Shown: positions 55,566-64,000 of the stretch, one piece after another
How positions within the stretch are numbered: the first letter of the stretch is position 1
Layout of the letters: each line of letters opens with the position of its first letter
Assembly: GCF_024584805.1 (NCBI RefSeq)
Contig: NZ_CP075715.1
Coordinates: 4,226,526-4,290,525, forward strand
Direction: 5' to 3'
Source: Streptomyces sp. FIT100
GTDB taxonomy: Bacteria; Actinomycetota; Actinomycetes; Streptomycetales; Streptomycetaceae
Length of the DNA: 64,000 nucleotides
The notes under the pieces: model-generated
Told to the model about the DNA's origin: nothing
The model's input: the letters and a program-made list of their open reading frames with translations, nothing else
Database searches by the model: none
Program-made: the position numbers and the translations under genes

Positions 55566-56875
55566 CGCGGCATCCCCACGGTCATGCCCTCGGCGATCCC
55601 GTCCCCGGAGATCTCGACGCGGCCGTCGGCGAAGAGGCCGGTGTCGACGGGGACGTAGCGCGTGGTCGTGCCCTCGACGGCCTCCACGCCGTAACCGCCC
55701 TCCTGGAGTGCGACGAGCGCGGCGACGGGGACGGTGAGTACGTCCTTGTGCTCCTCGGCCGTGAAGGTGACGTCGACGGAGGCGAGGGCGAAGGCGGCCG
55801 CCGCCTTCTGGTTCTTCCCGGCGCCCAGTTCGACGATGGTCTCGATCCTCGTCTCCGGCTCGGTGTCCTGGCCGCCCTCGCCCGGCTCGATCACGGTGGA
55901 CACCTCGGCGATCGTGCCCTTGGCACTCGTACCGTCCGGGAAGGCGATGGCGACCTCGGCGCCCTTCTTCGCCAGCCGCTGGTCGGCGACGTCGAGTTCG
56001 GCGGTGACGACCTGGTCGGTGCCGGTGTACGAGAGCACCTTGCCGCCCGGTCCGGCCGCATCCCCTTCCGCGGCGGCCAGGCTGTCGACCCGTACCGCGG
56101 CGGGCGCGAACACCACCCGGCCGAACTCGACGGCGCCGGTCTCGGGCAGGCCCTGGTCCTCCTGCCACGCCTTGACCGCGTCGGCGGTGGCGTCGGTGAA
56201 CTCCTCGTCGACGGTGAAGCCGGTGTGGCCGAGGGCGGCCAGGTTGCGCTCCAGTTGCTCGACGTCGGGCCCTTCCGTGATGCCGGCCTTCATCGCGCGG
56301 TACGCGGGCACCGGGCCGTACATCAGCGTGACGGGCTTGTCGTCGACCTTGAAGAGCGGCTTGCCCCGGCTGATCGTGTCCCCGCTCGCGGGCAGTTGGG
56401 TCAGCGTGCCGGGCAGGCGGGAGCCCAGGCCGGTGGCCGGGCCGTAGCCGAGCTCGCCGTCGGCACTCTGGGTGTCCTTGAGGGTCCGACGGGTGACCTC
56501 GGCGGTGCTCGGCGGCAGCGCGGCCGCCGGGTCCGTACCGCCGTCCCGGCCGTCGAGGTCGATGCCGATGCCCAGCGTGGCGGCGGTGGCCGCGCCGGCG
56601 GCGGCGAGGACGAGGAGGGCGACGGCGATCTTCCTGCCCCGGCCCTTGCGGCGGCGGGGGCGGAACCGGGCCGAGGCGGCATCGCTTTTCGCGGACCGGC
56701 CGTCGGAGGTGAGGCTCTCGGCGGCGCTGCCCTCGGTGGAGCTGCTCTCGGCGGTGTGTTCCTCGGCAGAGCTGCCCTCGGCGGAGTCGCTCTCGGCGGT
56801 GTGTCCCTCGGCGGAATCGCCCTCGGTGGAGTGGCCGTCGGCGGGGTGGCCGTCGACGGTCGGTGCGCTCGTCAC
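55562..56875 (-). CDS. Efflux adaptor with peptidoglycan-binding domain (MacA-like)
   Basis: This is a 437-residue protein. GTG 56875 overlaps the lipoprotein gene stop (GTGA). The N-terminal ~65 residues are a Ser/Glu/Gly/Thr repeat (EGDSAEGHTAESDSAEGSSA), then an Arg/Lys cluster and a membrane helix (KIAVALLVLAAAGAATAATL). A PG_binding_1 domain (GPDVEQLERNLAALGHTGFT; FTDATADAVKAWQEDQGLP) is inserted between HlyD-like strands and tethers the adaptor to peptidoglycan, as usual in Gram-positive MacA-like proteins. The beta-barrel end includes VLTVPVAALVALQEGGYGV. Confidence 0.88.
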   Translation of the reverse strand: MTSAPTVDGHPADGHSTEGDSAEGHTAESDSAEGSSAEEHTAESSSTEGSAAESLTSDGRSAKSDAASARFRPRRRKGRGRKIAVALLVLAAAGAATAATLGIGIDLDGRDGGTDPAAALPPSTAEVTRRTLKDTQSADGELGYGPATGLGSRLPGTLTQLPASGDTISRGKPLFKVDDKPVTLMYGPVPAYRAMKAGITEGPDVEQLERNLAALGHTGFTVDEEFTDATADAVKAWQEDQGLPETGAVEFGRVVFAPAAVRVDSLAAAEGDAAGPGGKVLSYTGTDQVVTAELDVADQRLAKKGAEVAIAFPDGTSAKGTIAEVSTVIEPGEGGQDTEPETRIETIVELGAGKNQKAAAAFALASVDVTFTAEEHKDVLTVPVAALVALQEGGYGVEAVEGTTTRYVPVDTGLFADGRVEISGDGIAEGMTVGMPR

Positions 56876-57414
56876 TGGGCGCCGCCCTTGCCCTCGCCCC
56901 GGAGGATCTTCTCGCACTCCTTCTGCGCCTTCGGGAAGTCCGGGTCCTCACCGATCTTCTTGTCGATCCTGATCCCGCCCTGGCCGGGCTCGGGGTCGGG
57001 CAGGTCGACGCCGTTCCCGCGCATGCACTCGGCGAACTCCTGGGCCTTCTTCTCCATTTCCGGGCCGGGCCGCTTGCCCTCGCCCATCGGGGAGTACTGC
57101 TTGCAGGCATCCTGCGCCGCCTGCATGTCCGCCTGGCTGAGGCCCTCCTGCTTCCTCATCATGATCTTGCCGTCGACCGGGTCCTCCATGCCGATGCCGT
57201 GTTCGCGCATGCACTGCGCGAACTTGAGCCCCTTCTCCTCCTGGCTGAGGCCCGAGGCGGCGCTGCTGCCGCCGGCCGGCTTCTTCGCCCCGCCGGCCGA
57301 TGCCACCTCGCTGCCGCCTTCGTTCGAGCCGCAGCCCGTCAGGGCAAGGGTGAGCGCCACGGGTATCGCCGCGAACGCCCCGAGGGTCCGCCGCCTTTTC
57401 GCCGGACTCTTCAT
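56872..57414 (-). CDS. Lipoprotein with repeated CMR(E/G) motif, first gene of the MacAB-type operon
   Basis: In this 180-residue lipoprotein, ATG 57414 follows AAGGAGACGG. Signal residues 1-27 end in the lipobox LTGC with lipidated Cys28. The mature protein contains two similar modules: KFAQCMREHGIGMEDP with later ACKQYSP, and EFAECMRGNGVDLPDP with later ECEKIL. Each module has two Cys about 38 residues apart. Equivalent lipoproteins precede MacA-like adaptors in many streptomycetes as I recall; they may bind the signal or cargo of the exporter. Function unproven. Confidence 0.82.
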   Translation of the reverse strand: MKSPAKRRRTLGAFAAIPVALTLALTGCGSNEGGSEVASAGGAKKPAGGSSAASGLSQEEKGLKFAQCMREHGIGMEDPVDGKIMMRKQEGLSQADMQAAQDACKQYSPMGEGKRPGPEMEKKAQEFAECMRGNGVDLPDPEPGQGGIRIDKKIGEDPDFPKAQKECEKILRGEGKGGAQ

Positions 57415-57478
57415 CGCCGTCTCCTTCCACCGGCCGGACCTGCTCCGGCCGCCCGGGCAGCGATGCAACGCGGCGGGG

Positions 57479-57522
57479 CGTTTCGGCACCGTTTCCACCG
57501 GAGCTAACAGGGAGCAAACACC
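57479..57522. promoter_or_regulatory. Two pairs of 11-bp direct repeats between the exporter and its two-component system
   Basis: CGTTTCGGCAC / CGTTTCCACCG (57479 and 57490) is followed by GAGCTAACAGG / GAGCAAACACC (57501 and 57512). Each pair has an exact 11-bp period, one helical turn, the geometry of OmpR/PhoB-family binding sites. It lies in the divergent gap between the lipoprotein gene and the response-regulator gene. Confidence 0.55.
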
Positions 57523-57572
57523 GCGTCGGCCACGATGTGCCGGGCGCGAACCGGGAGAGGACGGACGGACAG

Positions 57573-58229
57573 GTGCGGGTGCTGGTGGTGGAGGACGAGC
57601 CGATGCTCGCCGACGCGATAGCGGAGTGGCTGCGTGACGACGCGCACGCCGTCGACGTCGCGCTCGACGGCGGGGCGGCGCTGGAGCGGATCACGGTCAA
57701 CGACTACGACGTGGTCGTGCTCGACCGGGACCTGCCCGTCGTGCACGGCGACGACGTCTGCCGCGAACTGGTCGGCTCCGAGTCGGCCGCGCGGGTGCTG
57801 ATGCTCACCGCGGCGGCCGAGATCAGCGACCGCGTCACCGGCCTCTCGCTGGGCGCCGACGACTATCTGCCCAAGCCGTTCGCCTTCCCCGAGCTGGCGG
57901 CCCGCGTGCAGGCGCTGGGCCGTCGGGCCCGCCCGGCCGCCCCGCCCGTGCTGCGCCGGGCCGGCATCACCCTCGACCCGGCGCGCCGCGAGGTCTTCCG
58001 GGACGGGCGGTACGTCCCGCTGTCCCGCAAGGAGTTCGCCGTGCTCGACGAACTGCTGCGCGCCGACGGGGCCGTGGTCTCCGCCGAGCGCCTGCTGGAG
58101 AAGGCATGGGACGAGCACACCGACCCGTTCACCGGGGTGGTGCGGCTCACCATCCTCAAGCTGCGCCGCAAGCTCGACGATCCGCCGGTCGTCGAGACCG
58201 TGACGGGAGCGGGGTACCGGATCCCGTGA
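57573..58229 (+). CDS. OmpR-family response regulator
   Basis: This is a 218-residue regulator. GTG 57573 gives VRVLVVEDEPMLADAIAEWL, the standard start. The receiver has VVVLDRDLPVVHGDDVCREL with phospho-Asp, LMLTAAAE and GADDYLPKPFAFPELAARV with the conserved Lys. The C-terminal winged helix has PLSRKEFAVLDELLRADG and LKLRRKLDDP, ending TVTGAGYRIP. It overlaps its kinase by GTGA. Divergent orientation to the MacAB-like operon suggests it activates that operon through the 11-bp repeats at 57479-57522. Confidence 0.95.
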   Translation: MRVLVVEDEPMLADAIAEWLRDDAHAVDVALDGGAALERITVNDYDVVVLDRDLPVVHGDDVCRELVGSESAARVLMLTAAAEISDRVTGLSLGADDYLPKPFAFPELAARVQALGRRARPAAPPVLRRAGITLDPARREVFRDGRYVPLSRKEFAVLDELLRADGAVVSAERLLEKAWDEHTDPFTGVVRLTILKLRRKLDDPPVVETVTGAGYRIP

Positions 58230-59632
58230 GCGCTCTGCACCCCCGCCGCCCGTGCCTGCCGCGCCGCCCGTGCCTGCCGCGCCGCCCGCGCCCGCCTCGC
58301 CTCCCGCGCCTGCCCCGCCGCCCGCGCCGTCTGCACTTCCCGCGCTTTCTGCGCTTCCCGTGCCGCTCACGACGCTTCACGCTGCGGGCCCGGCTCACCC
58401 TCATCTACGGCGGCCTGTTCCTCGTCGCGGGCGTCGTCCTCCTCGGCGTCACCTACGCGCTCTTCACCCATCAGCTGTCGCAGTCCGGACACAAGTTCCT
58501 CGCCAGGACGGAGCTGCCCGGCACCCGGACCCAACCCCCGGGTACCGGGACCGACGCACCCGCGGGCCTCGGGAAGCAGAAGGACATCGTCGTCTTCACC
58601 CGGAGCGGCGATGTCTTCAGGGGCGCCGAAGCCGTGGCGCGCATGGAGCAGGAGCAGGCGGCGCTGCGCGAGGCGGCGACCACCTCGCTCCTCGCCCAGG
58701 GCGGCATCGCGCTGTTGATCGTCGGAGGCGCCGCGGCCGGCTTCGGCTGGCTCGTCGCGGGCCGGGTCCTCGCCCCGCTGCACCGGGTCACCGACACGGC
58801 CCGGCGGATAGCCGACGCCCGCGTCGCCGACCGCGGCCTGCACGAGCGCATCGCCCTGCGCGGCCCGGTCGACGAGGTCAAGGATCTCGCCGACACCTTC
58901 GACACCATGGTCGAACGGCTCGACCGGTCCTTCGACGGCCAGCGCCGCTTCGTCGCCAACGCCTCGCACGAGCTGCGCACCCCGCTCACCCTCGGCCGCG
59001 CCCTGGTCGAGGTGGCCATGCACCGCAGGACGGCGTCCCCGGACGTCAAACAGCTCGGCGAGAACCTGCTGGGGATCAACTCCCGCCACGAGCGGCTCAT
59101 CAACGGCCTGTTGCTGCTCGCCGACTCCGAGAACGAGCTCACCGACCGCCGCCCGGTCGACCTCGCCGATGTGGTCGAGCATGTCGTCGCCCAGACCGCA
59201 CCGGAGGCGAAGAAGTCCGGGATCGCCGTCCACGACACCGCCGGCGAGGCGCCCACCACGGGTGACGCGCTGCTCCTGGAGCGGCTGGTGCACAACCTCG
59301 TCGAGAACGGCATCCGCCACAACACCGGGGACGGTGGCTGGGTACGGATCACCAGCCGCACCCGGGACGGCGACCTCGTCGAGATCGAGGTGAGCAACAC
59401 CGGCCCGGTGGTGGCGCCCTACGACATCCCGGCCCTCTTCGAGCCGTTCCGCCGCCTCGGCGCCGACCGCCTGGTCACCGCCAAGGGCGCGGGGCTCGGC
59501 CTCTCCATCGTCCGCTCGGTCACCCGCGCCCACGCCGGGGAGGTCACCGCCCGCCCCCGCGAGGGCGGCGGCCTGGTGGTGACGGTCAGCCTGCCGCTCA
59601 GCACCCGGGACCACGTCCTCGTCCCGGACTGA
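58226..59632 (+). CDS. EnvZ-type sensor histidine kinase with Arg/Pro-rich N-terminal tail
   Basis: This is a 468-residue kinase. GTG 58226 overlaps the regulator stop. The first ~50 residues are Pro/Arg-rich with PRRPCLPRRPCLPRRP repeats from an 18-bp DNA repeat; such a tail is unusual. Helix 1 is LTLIYGGLFLVAGVVLLGVT and helix 2 GGIALLIVGGAAAGFGWLVA, with a ~90-residue sensor between. A HAMP domain follows, then the HisKA box RFVANASHELRTPLTLGRAL and HATPase_c with LVHNLVENGIRHN and GAGLGLSIVRSV. No in-frame ATG/GTG with a better ribosome site lies after the tail, so the long form is kept. Confidence 0.9.
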   Translation: MSALHPRRPCLPRRPCLPRRPRPPRLPRLPRRPRRLHFPRFLRFPCRSRRFTLRARLTLIYGGLFLVAGVVLLGVTYALFTHQLSQSGHKFLARTELPGTRTQPPGTGTDAPAGLGKQKDIVVFTRSGDVFRGAEAVARMEQEQAALREAATTSLLAQGGIALLIVGGAAAGFGWLVAGRVLAPLHRVTDTARRIADARVADRGLHERIALRGPVDEVKDLADTFDTMVERLDRSFDGQRRFVANASHELRTPLTLGRALVEVAMHRRTASPDVKQLGENLLGINSRHERLINGLLLLADSENELTDRRPVDLADVVEHVVAQTAPEAKKSGIAVHDTAGEAPTTGDALLLERLVHNLVENGIRHNTGDGGWVRITSRTRDGDLVEIEVSNTGPVVAPYDIPALFEPFRRLGADRLVTAKGAGLGLSIVRSVTRAHAGEVTARPREGGGLVVTVSLPLSTRDHVLVPD

Positions 59633-59935
59633 CACGGGCGGCGGGTGGGAGCCGCGGCACTGAGCAACAGAGCCCGTGCGTCGACAGGTCTACCCGGATC
59701 GGCTTCAGCCGCCGTTTCCGTTCCGCACACTCCTCGGGCCCAACTCATGGTAGATGCGGAGGCTACGCCCTTATTGGGTGCATCGTTACGTTTTCGTCAT
59801 CGCGCGGTACGCAACCGTGGTGCATGCCACTGAAGCGATTTCGGATCCCGATTCTCCTGGAGAAAGTCGTCCCTCTTGCTGGGTCTACGTTTTGAGGTGG
59901 TGCTTGACCTGCACTGATTCATTGAAGGGGAAGTT
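59633..59935. other. AT-richer non-coding stretch before the RHS-type gene
   Basis: This 303-bp gap contains no convincing gene. Its composition (for example GCATCGTTACGTTTTCGTCATC and CACTGATTCATTGAAGG) is clearly less GC-rich than the rest of the window, marking a likely junction with horizontally acquired DNA. TTGACC at 59904 could be part of a promoter but no good -10 follows at standard spacing. Confidence 0.5.
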
Positions 59936-62900
59936 GTGGAAGCAGAACGCATGGTGGTGTCTCCTGCGGCAAGGGGGCAGCTGTGGCCACGTGGCAGAGG
60001 GCTGCGACGCATATCGGCCGGACTCGTCCTGGCTGTCTCGCTGTCGCTTCTCGCCGATGCGGAAGGCGCGTTGGCCGTCACCAGCACGAGGGCACCTGAG
60101 GCGGGGAAGGAAACCGAGTCGGCGTCGGCGGCCGACATTCCCTCGGCCAGGGTCGCGGCCCGCCTGTCCGGCAATCGCGTGGAGGCGCTGTCCGAGCGCA
60201 CGGAGACCTCTACGACGTGGGCGAACAAGGACGGTTCGCTCACCACCGAACTCTCCTCCGGTCCCGTCCGGTTCGAGCGTGACGGCAAGTGGACCGACAT
60301 CGATGTCGAACTACGCGAGGCGGCCGGCGAGGTCGAGGCCAAGGCCCACCCGGGTCGGCTCAGGCTCGCCGGCAGGGGCGGCGCCGTCCCGAAGTCCCTG
60401 GCCGCGGCGGGCAAGGCGGCCGCCCGCGATCTGGTCACTCTCGGGGAGGGGGATGAACAGATCACCCTGCAGTGGAAGGGCGGCCTGCCCGCACCGAAGC
60501 TGGACGGCACCCGGGCGACCTACGAGAACGCCGTGCCCGGCGCCGATGTGATCGTGGAGGCGACTCGCACCGGCTTCGAGCAGTACGTCGAGATCAAGGA
60601 GAAGCCCGCCGCTCCCGGCTACTCCTACACTCTGCCGCTCAAGGCCAAGGGGCTGAAGGCCGAGCAGCAGAGCGACGGCAGCGTCCTGTTCACCGACAGG
60701 AAGAACAACAAGCGGGCCGTGATGCCCGCGCCGGTCATGTGGGACTCCACCGTCGACAAGAGGTCCGGGGAGCACACACGGCGCGTCCCGGTAGCGATGA
60801 AGGTGGAGCAGAAGGGCTCCGCAGTCAGCCTTGTCGTCACCCCGGACGCCGATTTCCTCGCCGACGAGGACACGAAGTACCCGGTGACGGTCGACCCCTC
60901 GACCTCGTCGCTGAGCAACGTCTTCGACACCTACGTTCAGCAGGGCGAAACCCGCGACTGGTCGACGGACACCGAGTTGGACCTCGGCAACCCGGGTACC
61001 AAGAACAGCGACGGCACCGCGCGCACCGCCCGTTCCTTCATCACGTGGAACACCGCACCGATCCAGGACGCGCTGGTACAGGGCGCCAAGCTGTCGCTGT
61101 GGAACTTCCATTCAGGCAACAACGAAGACTGCAAGGCCTACCCGTGGGAGGTGTGGTCCACGGCGGCCGCGTCGACGTCCTCGCGCTGGGCCGCCCAGCC
61201 GGCGTGGACGGCGAAGAAGGCGACCTCTTCCGAGACCAAGGGCAACCCGTCCTGCACCTCGGCGCCTGACGGCTGGATCAACGCCGACGTCACCGCCCTG
61301 GTCCAGGAGTGGGCCTCTGCCAAGGCAACACGCGGCCACATGGGGCTTCGCGCCTCCAGCGAGAGCGCCGTCCCCCAGTGGAAGCGCGTCAACTCCGCCA
61401 ACGCGGCGTCGAACCCGCCGAAGCTGGTGGTCAACTACAACTACCGGCCGCGCACCGGCACCAAGCAGGAGGCGGGCCCGCCGTACTCCGCCTACGGCGG
61501 CGCCTACGTGGTCAACACCACCACACCGACGCTGCGGGACACTTTCGTCGACGCCGACGGTGACAAGGTCAACGGCACGTTCCAGATCTTCGACAGCGCC
61601 ACCGGCACCCAGGTCGGCGATGTCATCGTCTCCCCCTACGTGCCCTCGGGCCAGGCCGCTTCGGTGACCGTCCCGTCCGGTGTGCTGGCCAACGGCAAGA
61701 CGTACAAGTTCCGCACATCACCGTACGACGGCACCCACTACAACACAGGCTGGTCGGCGTGGAAGAGCTTCACGGTCGACACCAGCGCCCCGTCCGCCCC
61801 GACGAAGATCACGTCGACGGACTACCCCGCGAACGCCTGGGTGAAGGGAGCAGGCCAGGCCGGTACCTTCACGGTGACGCCGTCCGCCACCGACCACGAC
61901 TGGCTGGAGTGGTCGCTGGACGGCGTGACCTGGACCAAGGTGACTACCGGTGGCTCCGGCGCGAGCAAGGCCATCACCGTCGTACCGCCCAAGGACGGCA
62001 CCCAGACACTCCAGGTCCGGTCCGTCGACAAGGCGTCCAACACCTCGGAGCCGGCCTCGTACACCTTCCACGCCGGCCCGGGTGGCTTCGTCCAGCCGGC
62101 CGACGGCGAGCGGACCGCGCGCCGCGTGCCGCTGATCGCCGAAGCCGAGGCGGGCAGGTACGACCATGTCTCCTTCTCGTGGCGGCGCTCCGCGGCGGAC
62201 ACCTGGGTGAAGATCCCGGTGACGGACGTCACGGCAGGCGGACAGCCGCTGTCCGCCTGGCCGGTTCCCCTCACCAACGGCAAGAATGCGGCCCTCGTGT
62301 GGAACGCCACCGACACCGTGAGCCCCGACGGAACCGTACAGATCAAGGCCGACTTCACCGGACCGGACAGCGCCGCCGGCGCCACCCAGCCGCTGACTGT
62401 CGTGGTGGACCGTGACGCCGACGGCGCCGCGTCCTCCGACGTCGGCCCCGGCTCGCTCAACCTGCTGACCGGCGATTACACACTCTCCGGCACCGACGTC
62501 TCCGTGCTCGACATGAGCGTGACCCGCAGCGCTTCCTCCCGTGCGCCCACGGCAGGTGCGGACCAGGAGGGCCAGGCTGCGATCTTCGGCAAGGAGTGGG
62601 TGACAGGCACGGCCGCACAGGCCGTGCAGTCCGACTACTCCGAGATCCGCAGGACCTCGGCAACCTCGCTGGATGTCGTCACCGCCGAGGGAGGCGCCAT
62701 CTCCTTCACGGCCAACGCGGCCAAGACGGGCTGGATCCCCGAGCCCGGCGCGGAGAACCTGACCCTCAAGGGCAGCCTCACCAGCGGCGACCTCACCGTG
62801 TCGGACACCGACGGTGCCGTCACCACATTCGGCCGGGTCGGCACGGCCGGCACCGCGTGGACGGTGAGCCGCTCCCTGACGGACGGTCATGCCGACTCCA

Positions 62901-64000
62901 CCACCGAAATCGTCTCCGAGTCCGTGACCGTGAACGGCAAGGTTCTCGCCCGTCCCAAGCGGATCATCGCGGCCACCAGCGCCATCACCGTGGGCACATG
63001 TGAGGCCACCCCGTCCGCAAAGGGTTGCCGGGTCCTGGAATTCGTCTATGCCCCCTCGACCACTGCGACTTCCTCGGTACTCGGGAATGTGAAGGACCAG
63101 GTCTCCGAGATCCGGGTATGGGCCACCTCCCCCGGCGCGGCAGCCGCGACCATGACCAGCGTCGCCAAGTACGCCTACGACGACGCCGGCCGGCTCCGTG
63201 AGACCTGGGACCCCCGGATCTCTCCTGCGCTGAAGACCACCTACGCATACGACCCGGCGGGTCGGGTCACCCAGCTGACCCCGCCCGGACAGCTGCCCTG
63301 GACGTTCTCCTACGGCAAGGTCGGCAACGATGCGGTCGCCGGCAGCGGCATGCTGCTCAAGGTCACCAGGCCGACCCTGAAAGCCGGCTCCGCCGGTGAG
63401 ACCGACGGCAACACCGCCCAGACCAGCGTGGTCTACGGAGTGCCGCTGACGGGCAGCAAGGCCCCGGAAGCCATCGGTGCCTCCGATGTGAAGACATGGG
63501 GACAGCTCGACGCGCCCACCGACGCCACCGCCGTCCTCCCCACGGACACCCGGCCTTCATCGCATGACGGCAGCGCACTGACGGCGGCCGACTACCGGCG
63601 CGCCATGGTGTCCTACCTCAATGCCTCGGGCCGCGAGGTCAACACCCTGGACCCGGGGAAGAACGTCACCACGACGGAATACGACCAATTCGGCAACGCC
63701 GTCCGCGAGCTCTCCGCCGCCAACCGGTCACTGGCCACCGGCGCCTCCGCCGCGGAGAAGGCCACGCTGGCTGACCTTGGTATCGCGACACTGCCCGTCG
63801 CCGAGCGCGCGGAGCTCCTGTCGAACCGCGGCATCTACAGCGCTGACGGCTCACGCGAACTGGAGACCCTGGGACCGCTGCACCGAGCGGTACTCGAAGC
63901 GGATCTCAAGGACGGTACGACAACGGTGGCGGCGGCAGGCGACCCGATGACGGTCCGCCACCGCACCGTCAAGGAGTACGACGACGGGCGTCCCACCGAT
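59936..64000 (+). CDS. Secreted DNRLRE/RHS-type large protein, 3' end outside window
   Basis: The frame stays open from GTG 59936 (GAAGGGGAAGTT ahead) to the last base, about 1355 codons. Residues ~25-48 form a signal peptide (RRISAGLVLAVSLSLLADAE). Residues ~320-500 contain a DNRLRE-type domain (TWNTAPIQDALVQGAKLSLW; DGWINADVTALVQEWASAKA; PPKLVVNYNY). Fibronectin/Ig-like modules follow at ~500-800. RHS/YD repeats appear from ~1080 (YAYDDAGRLRETWDP; YAYDPAGRVTQLTPPG; TTEYDQFGNAVREL). Such proteins in streptomycetes are large wall-associated or secreted polymorphic-toxin carriers with a variable C-terminal effector, not visible here. Confidence 0.85.
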   Translation, partial: MEAERMVVSPAARGQLWPRGRGLRRISAGLVLAVSLSLLADAEGALAVTSTRAPEAGKETESASAADIPSARVAARLSGNRVEALSERTETSTTWANKDGSLTTELSSGPVRFERDGKWTDIDVELREAAGEVEAKAHPGRLRLAGRGGAVPKSLAAAGKAAARDLVTLGEGDEQITLQWKGGLPAPKLDGTRATYENAVPGADVIVEATRTGFEQYVEIKEKPAAPGYSYTLPLKAKGLKAEQQSDGSVLFTDRKNNKRAVMPAPVMWDSTVDKRSGEHTRRVPVAMKVEQKGSAVSLVVTPDADFLADEDTKYPVTVDPSTSSLSNVFDTYVQQGETRDWSTDTELDLGNPGTKNSDGTARTARSFITWNTAPIQDALVQGAKLSLWNFHSGNNEDCKAYPWEVWSTAAASTSSRWAAQPAWTAKKATSSETKGNPSCTSAPDGWINADVTALVQEWASAKATRGHMGLRASSESAVPQWKRVNSANAASNPPKLVVNYNYRPRTGTKQEAGPPYSAYGGAYVVNTTTPTLRDTFVDADGDKVNGTFQIFDSATGTQVGDVIVSPYVPSGQAASVTVPSGVLANGKTYKFRTSPYDGTHYNTGWSAWKSFTVDTSAPSAPTKITSTDYPANAWVKGAGQAGTFTVTPSATDHDWLEWSLDGVTWTKVTTGGSGASKAITVVPPKDGTQTLQVRSVDKASNTSEPASYTFHAGPGGFVQPADGERTARRVPLIAEAEAGRYDHVSFSWRRSAADTWVKIPVTDVTAGGQPLSAWPVPLTNGKNAALVWNATDTVSPDGTVQIKADFTGPDSAAGATQPLTVVVDRDADGAASSDVGPGSLNLLTGDYTLSGTDVSVLDMSVTRSASSRAPTAGADQEGQAAIFGKEWVTGTAAQAVQSDYSEIRRTSATSLDVVTAEGGAISFTANAAKTGWIPEPGAENLTLKGSLTSGDLTVSDTDGAVTTFGRVGTAGTAWTVSRSLTDGHADSTTEIVSESVTVNGKVLARPKRIIAATSAITVGTCEATPSAKGCRVLEFVYAPSTTATSSVLGNVKDQVSEIRVWATSPGAAAATMTSVAKYAYDDAGRLRETWDPRISPALKTTYAYDPAGRVTQLTPPGQLPWTFSYGKVGNDAVAGSGMLLKVTRPTLKAGSAGETDGNTAQTSVVYGVPLTGSKAPEAIGASDVKTWGQLDAPTDATAVLPTDTRPSSHDGSALTAADYRRAMVSYLNASGREVNTLDPGKNVTTTEYDQFGNAVRELSAANRSLATGASAAEKATLADLGIATLPVAERAELLSNRGIYSADGSRELETLGPLHRAVLEADLKDGTTTVAAAGDPMTVRHRTVKEYDDGRPTD

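Overview
The window is high-GC chromosomal DNA of a Streptomyces-type actinomycete. The evidence is the codon bias, many GTG starts, the dnaK-grpE-dnaJ-hspR operon and clpB with HspR-type HAIR operators, the fba/pyrE/clpB/kynurenine neighbourhood, and a perfect ParB site (parS) of the streptomycete form. All identifications come from reading the sequence; no database search was run.

Layout. (1) 1-8570: the right part of an integrative and conjugative element of the pSAM2/AICE type. It carries a GGDEF tail, an RRQRL-type zinc protein, an FtsK/SpoIIIE-like Tra, small Spd-like membrane proteins, a prim-pol primase, an AAA/RecA-like Rep helicase, Xis and a tyrosine integrase. The integrase abuts a tRNA-Gly(TCC) gene at 8571-8644, the presumed attachment site. 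The left end lies outside the window. (2) 8645-15408: chromosomal housekeeping genes (dcd, a phosphoribosyltransferase, a Yip1-like membrane protein, an EtfD-like Fe-S membrane oxidoreductase, a small sugar transferase), with a truncated IS30-family remnant at 10336-10717. (3) 15580-25102: the heat-shock block (dnaK-grpE-dnaJ-hspR, then clpB). Between the two HspR targets lies an unusual divergent locus: a LuxR-type regulator facing a secreted peptide with six DPGW repeats, which is translationally coupled to a short degenerate Rieske-like protein. This is my best candidate for an undescribed system. (4) 25226-31943: a YbjN protein, a PIG-V-like glycosyltransferase apparently starting at CTG, an arsenic/cadmium-type pair (FAD oxidoreductase plus ArsI/CadI-like VOC protein, both with Cys-rich tails), an aminotransferase, a Cys-rich small protein and a DUF2617 protein. 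(5) 32028-43059: a membrane spermidine-synthase-like protein, a CoxG-like SRPBCC protein with an (EA)13 tract, aldose epimerase, pyrE, parS, fba, an MFS exporter, and a three-subunit molybdenum hydroxylase (PaoABC-like) whose small subunit ends in seven DGAGRA repeats. (6) 43258-50350: a DUF3151 protein, a kynurenine operon (tryptophan dioxygenase, kynureninase, formamidase-like hydrolase) leading from tryptophan to anthranilate, a NarL-type two-component system and a P450. (7) 50413-59632: two export systems. The first is an ABC exporter divergent from a GbsR/MarR-type regulator, with a palindromic operator between them. The second is a MacAB-like operon (lipoprotein, adaptor, ATPase, permease) divergent from an OmpR-type two-component system, with paired 11-bp repeats between them. 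(8) 59633-64000: an AT-richer leader followed by the N-terminal ~1355 residues of a large secreted DNRLRE/RHS-type protein running off the window.

Working together: HspR at 19477 should repress its own operon and clpB through HAIR sites at 15580, 15632 and 22363. The element genes 3558-8507 are tightly packed and in places translationally coupled, as expected for a transfer/replication/excision module. Both export systems have their regulators next door and candidate operators in the divergent gaps.
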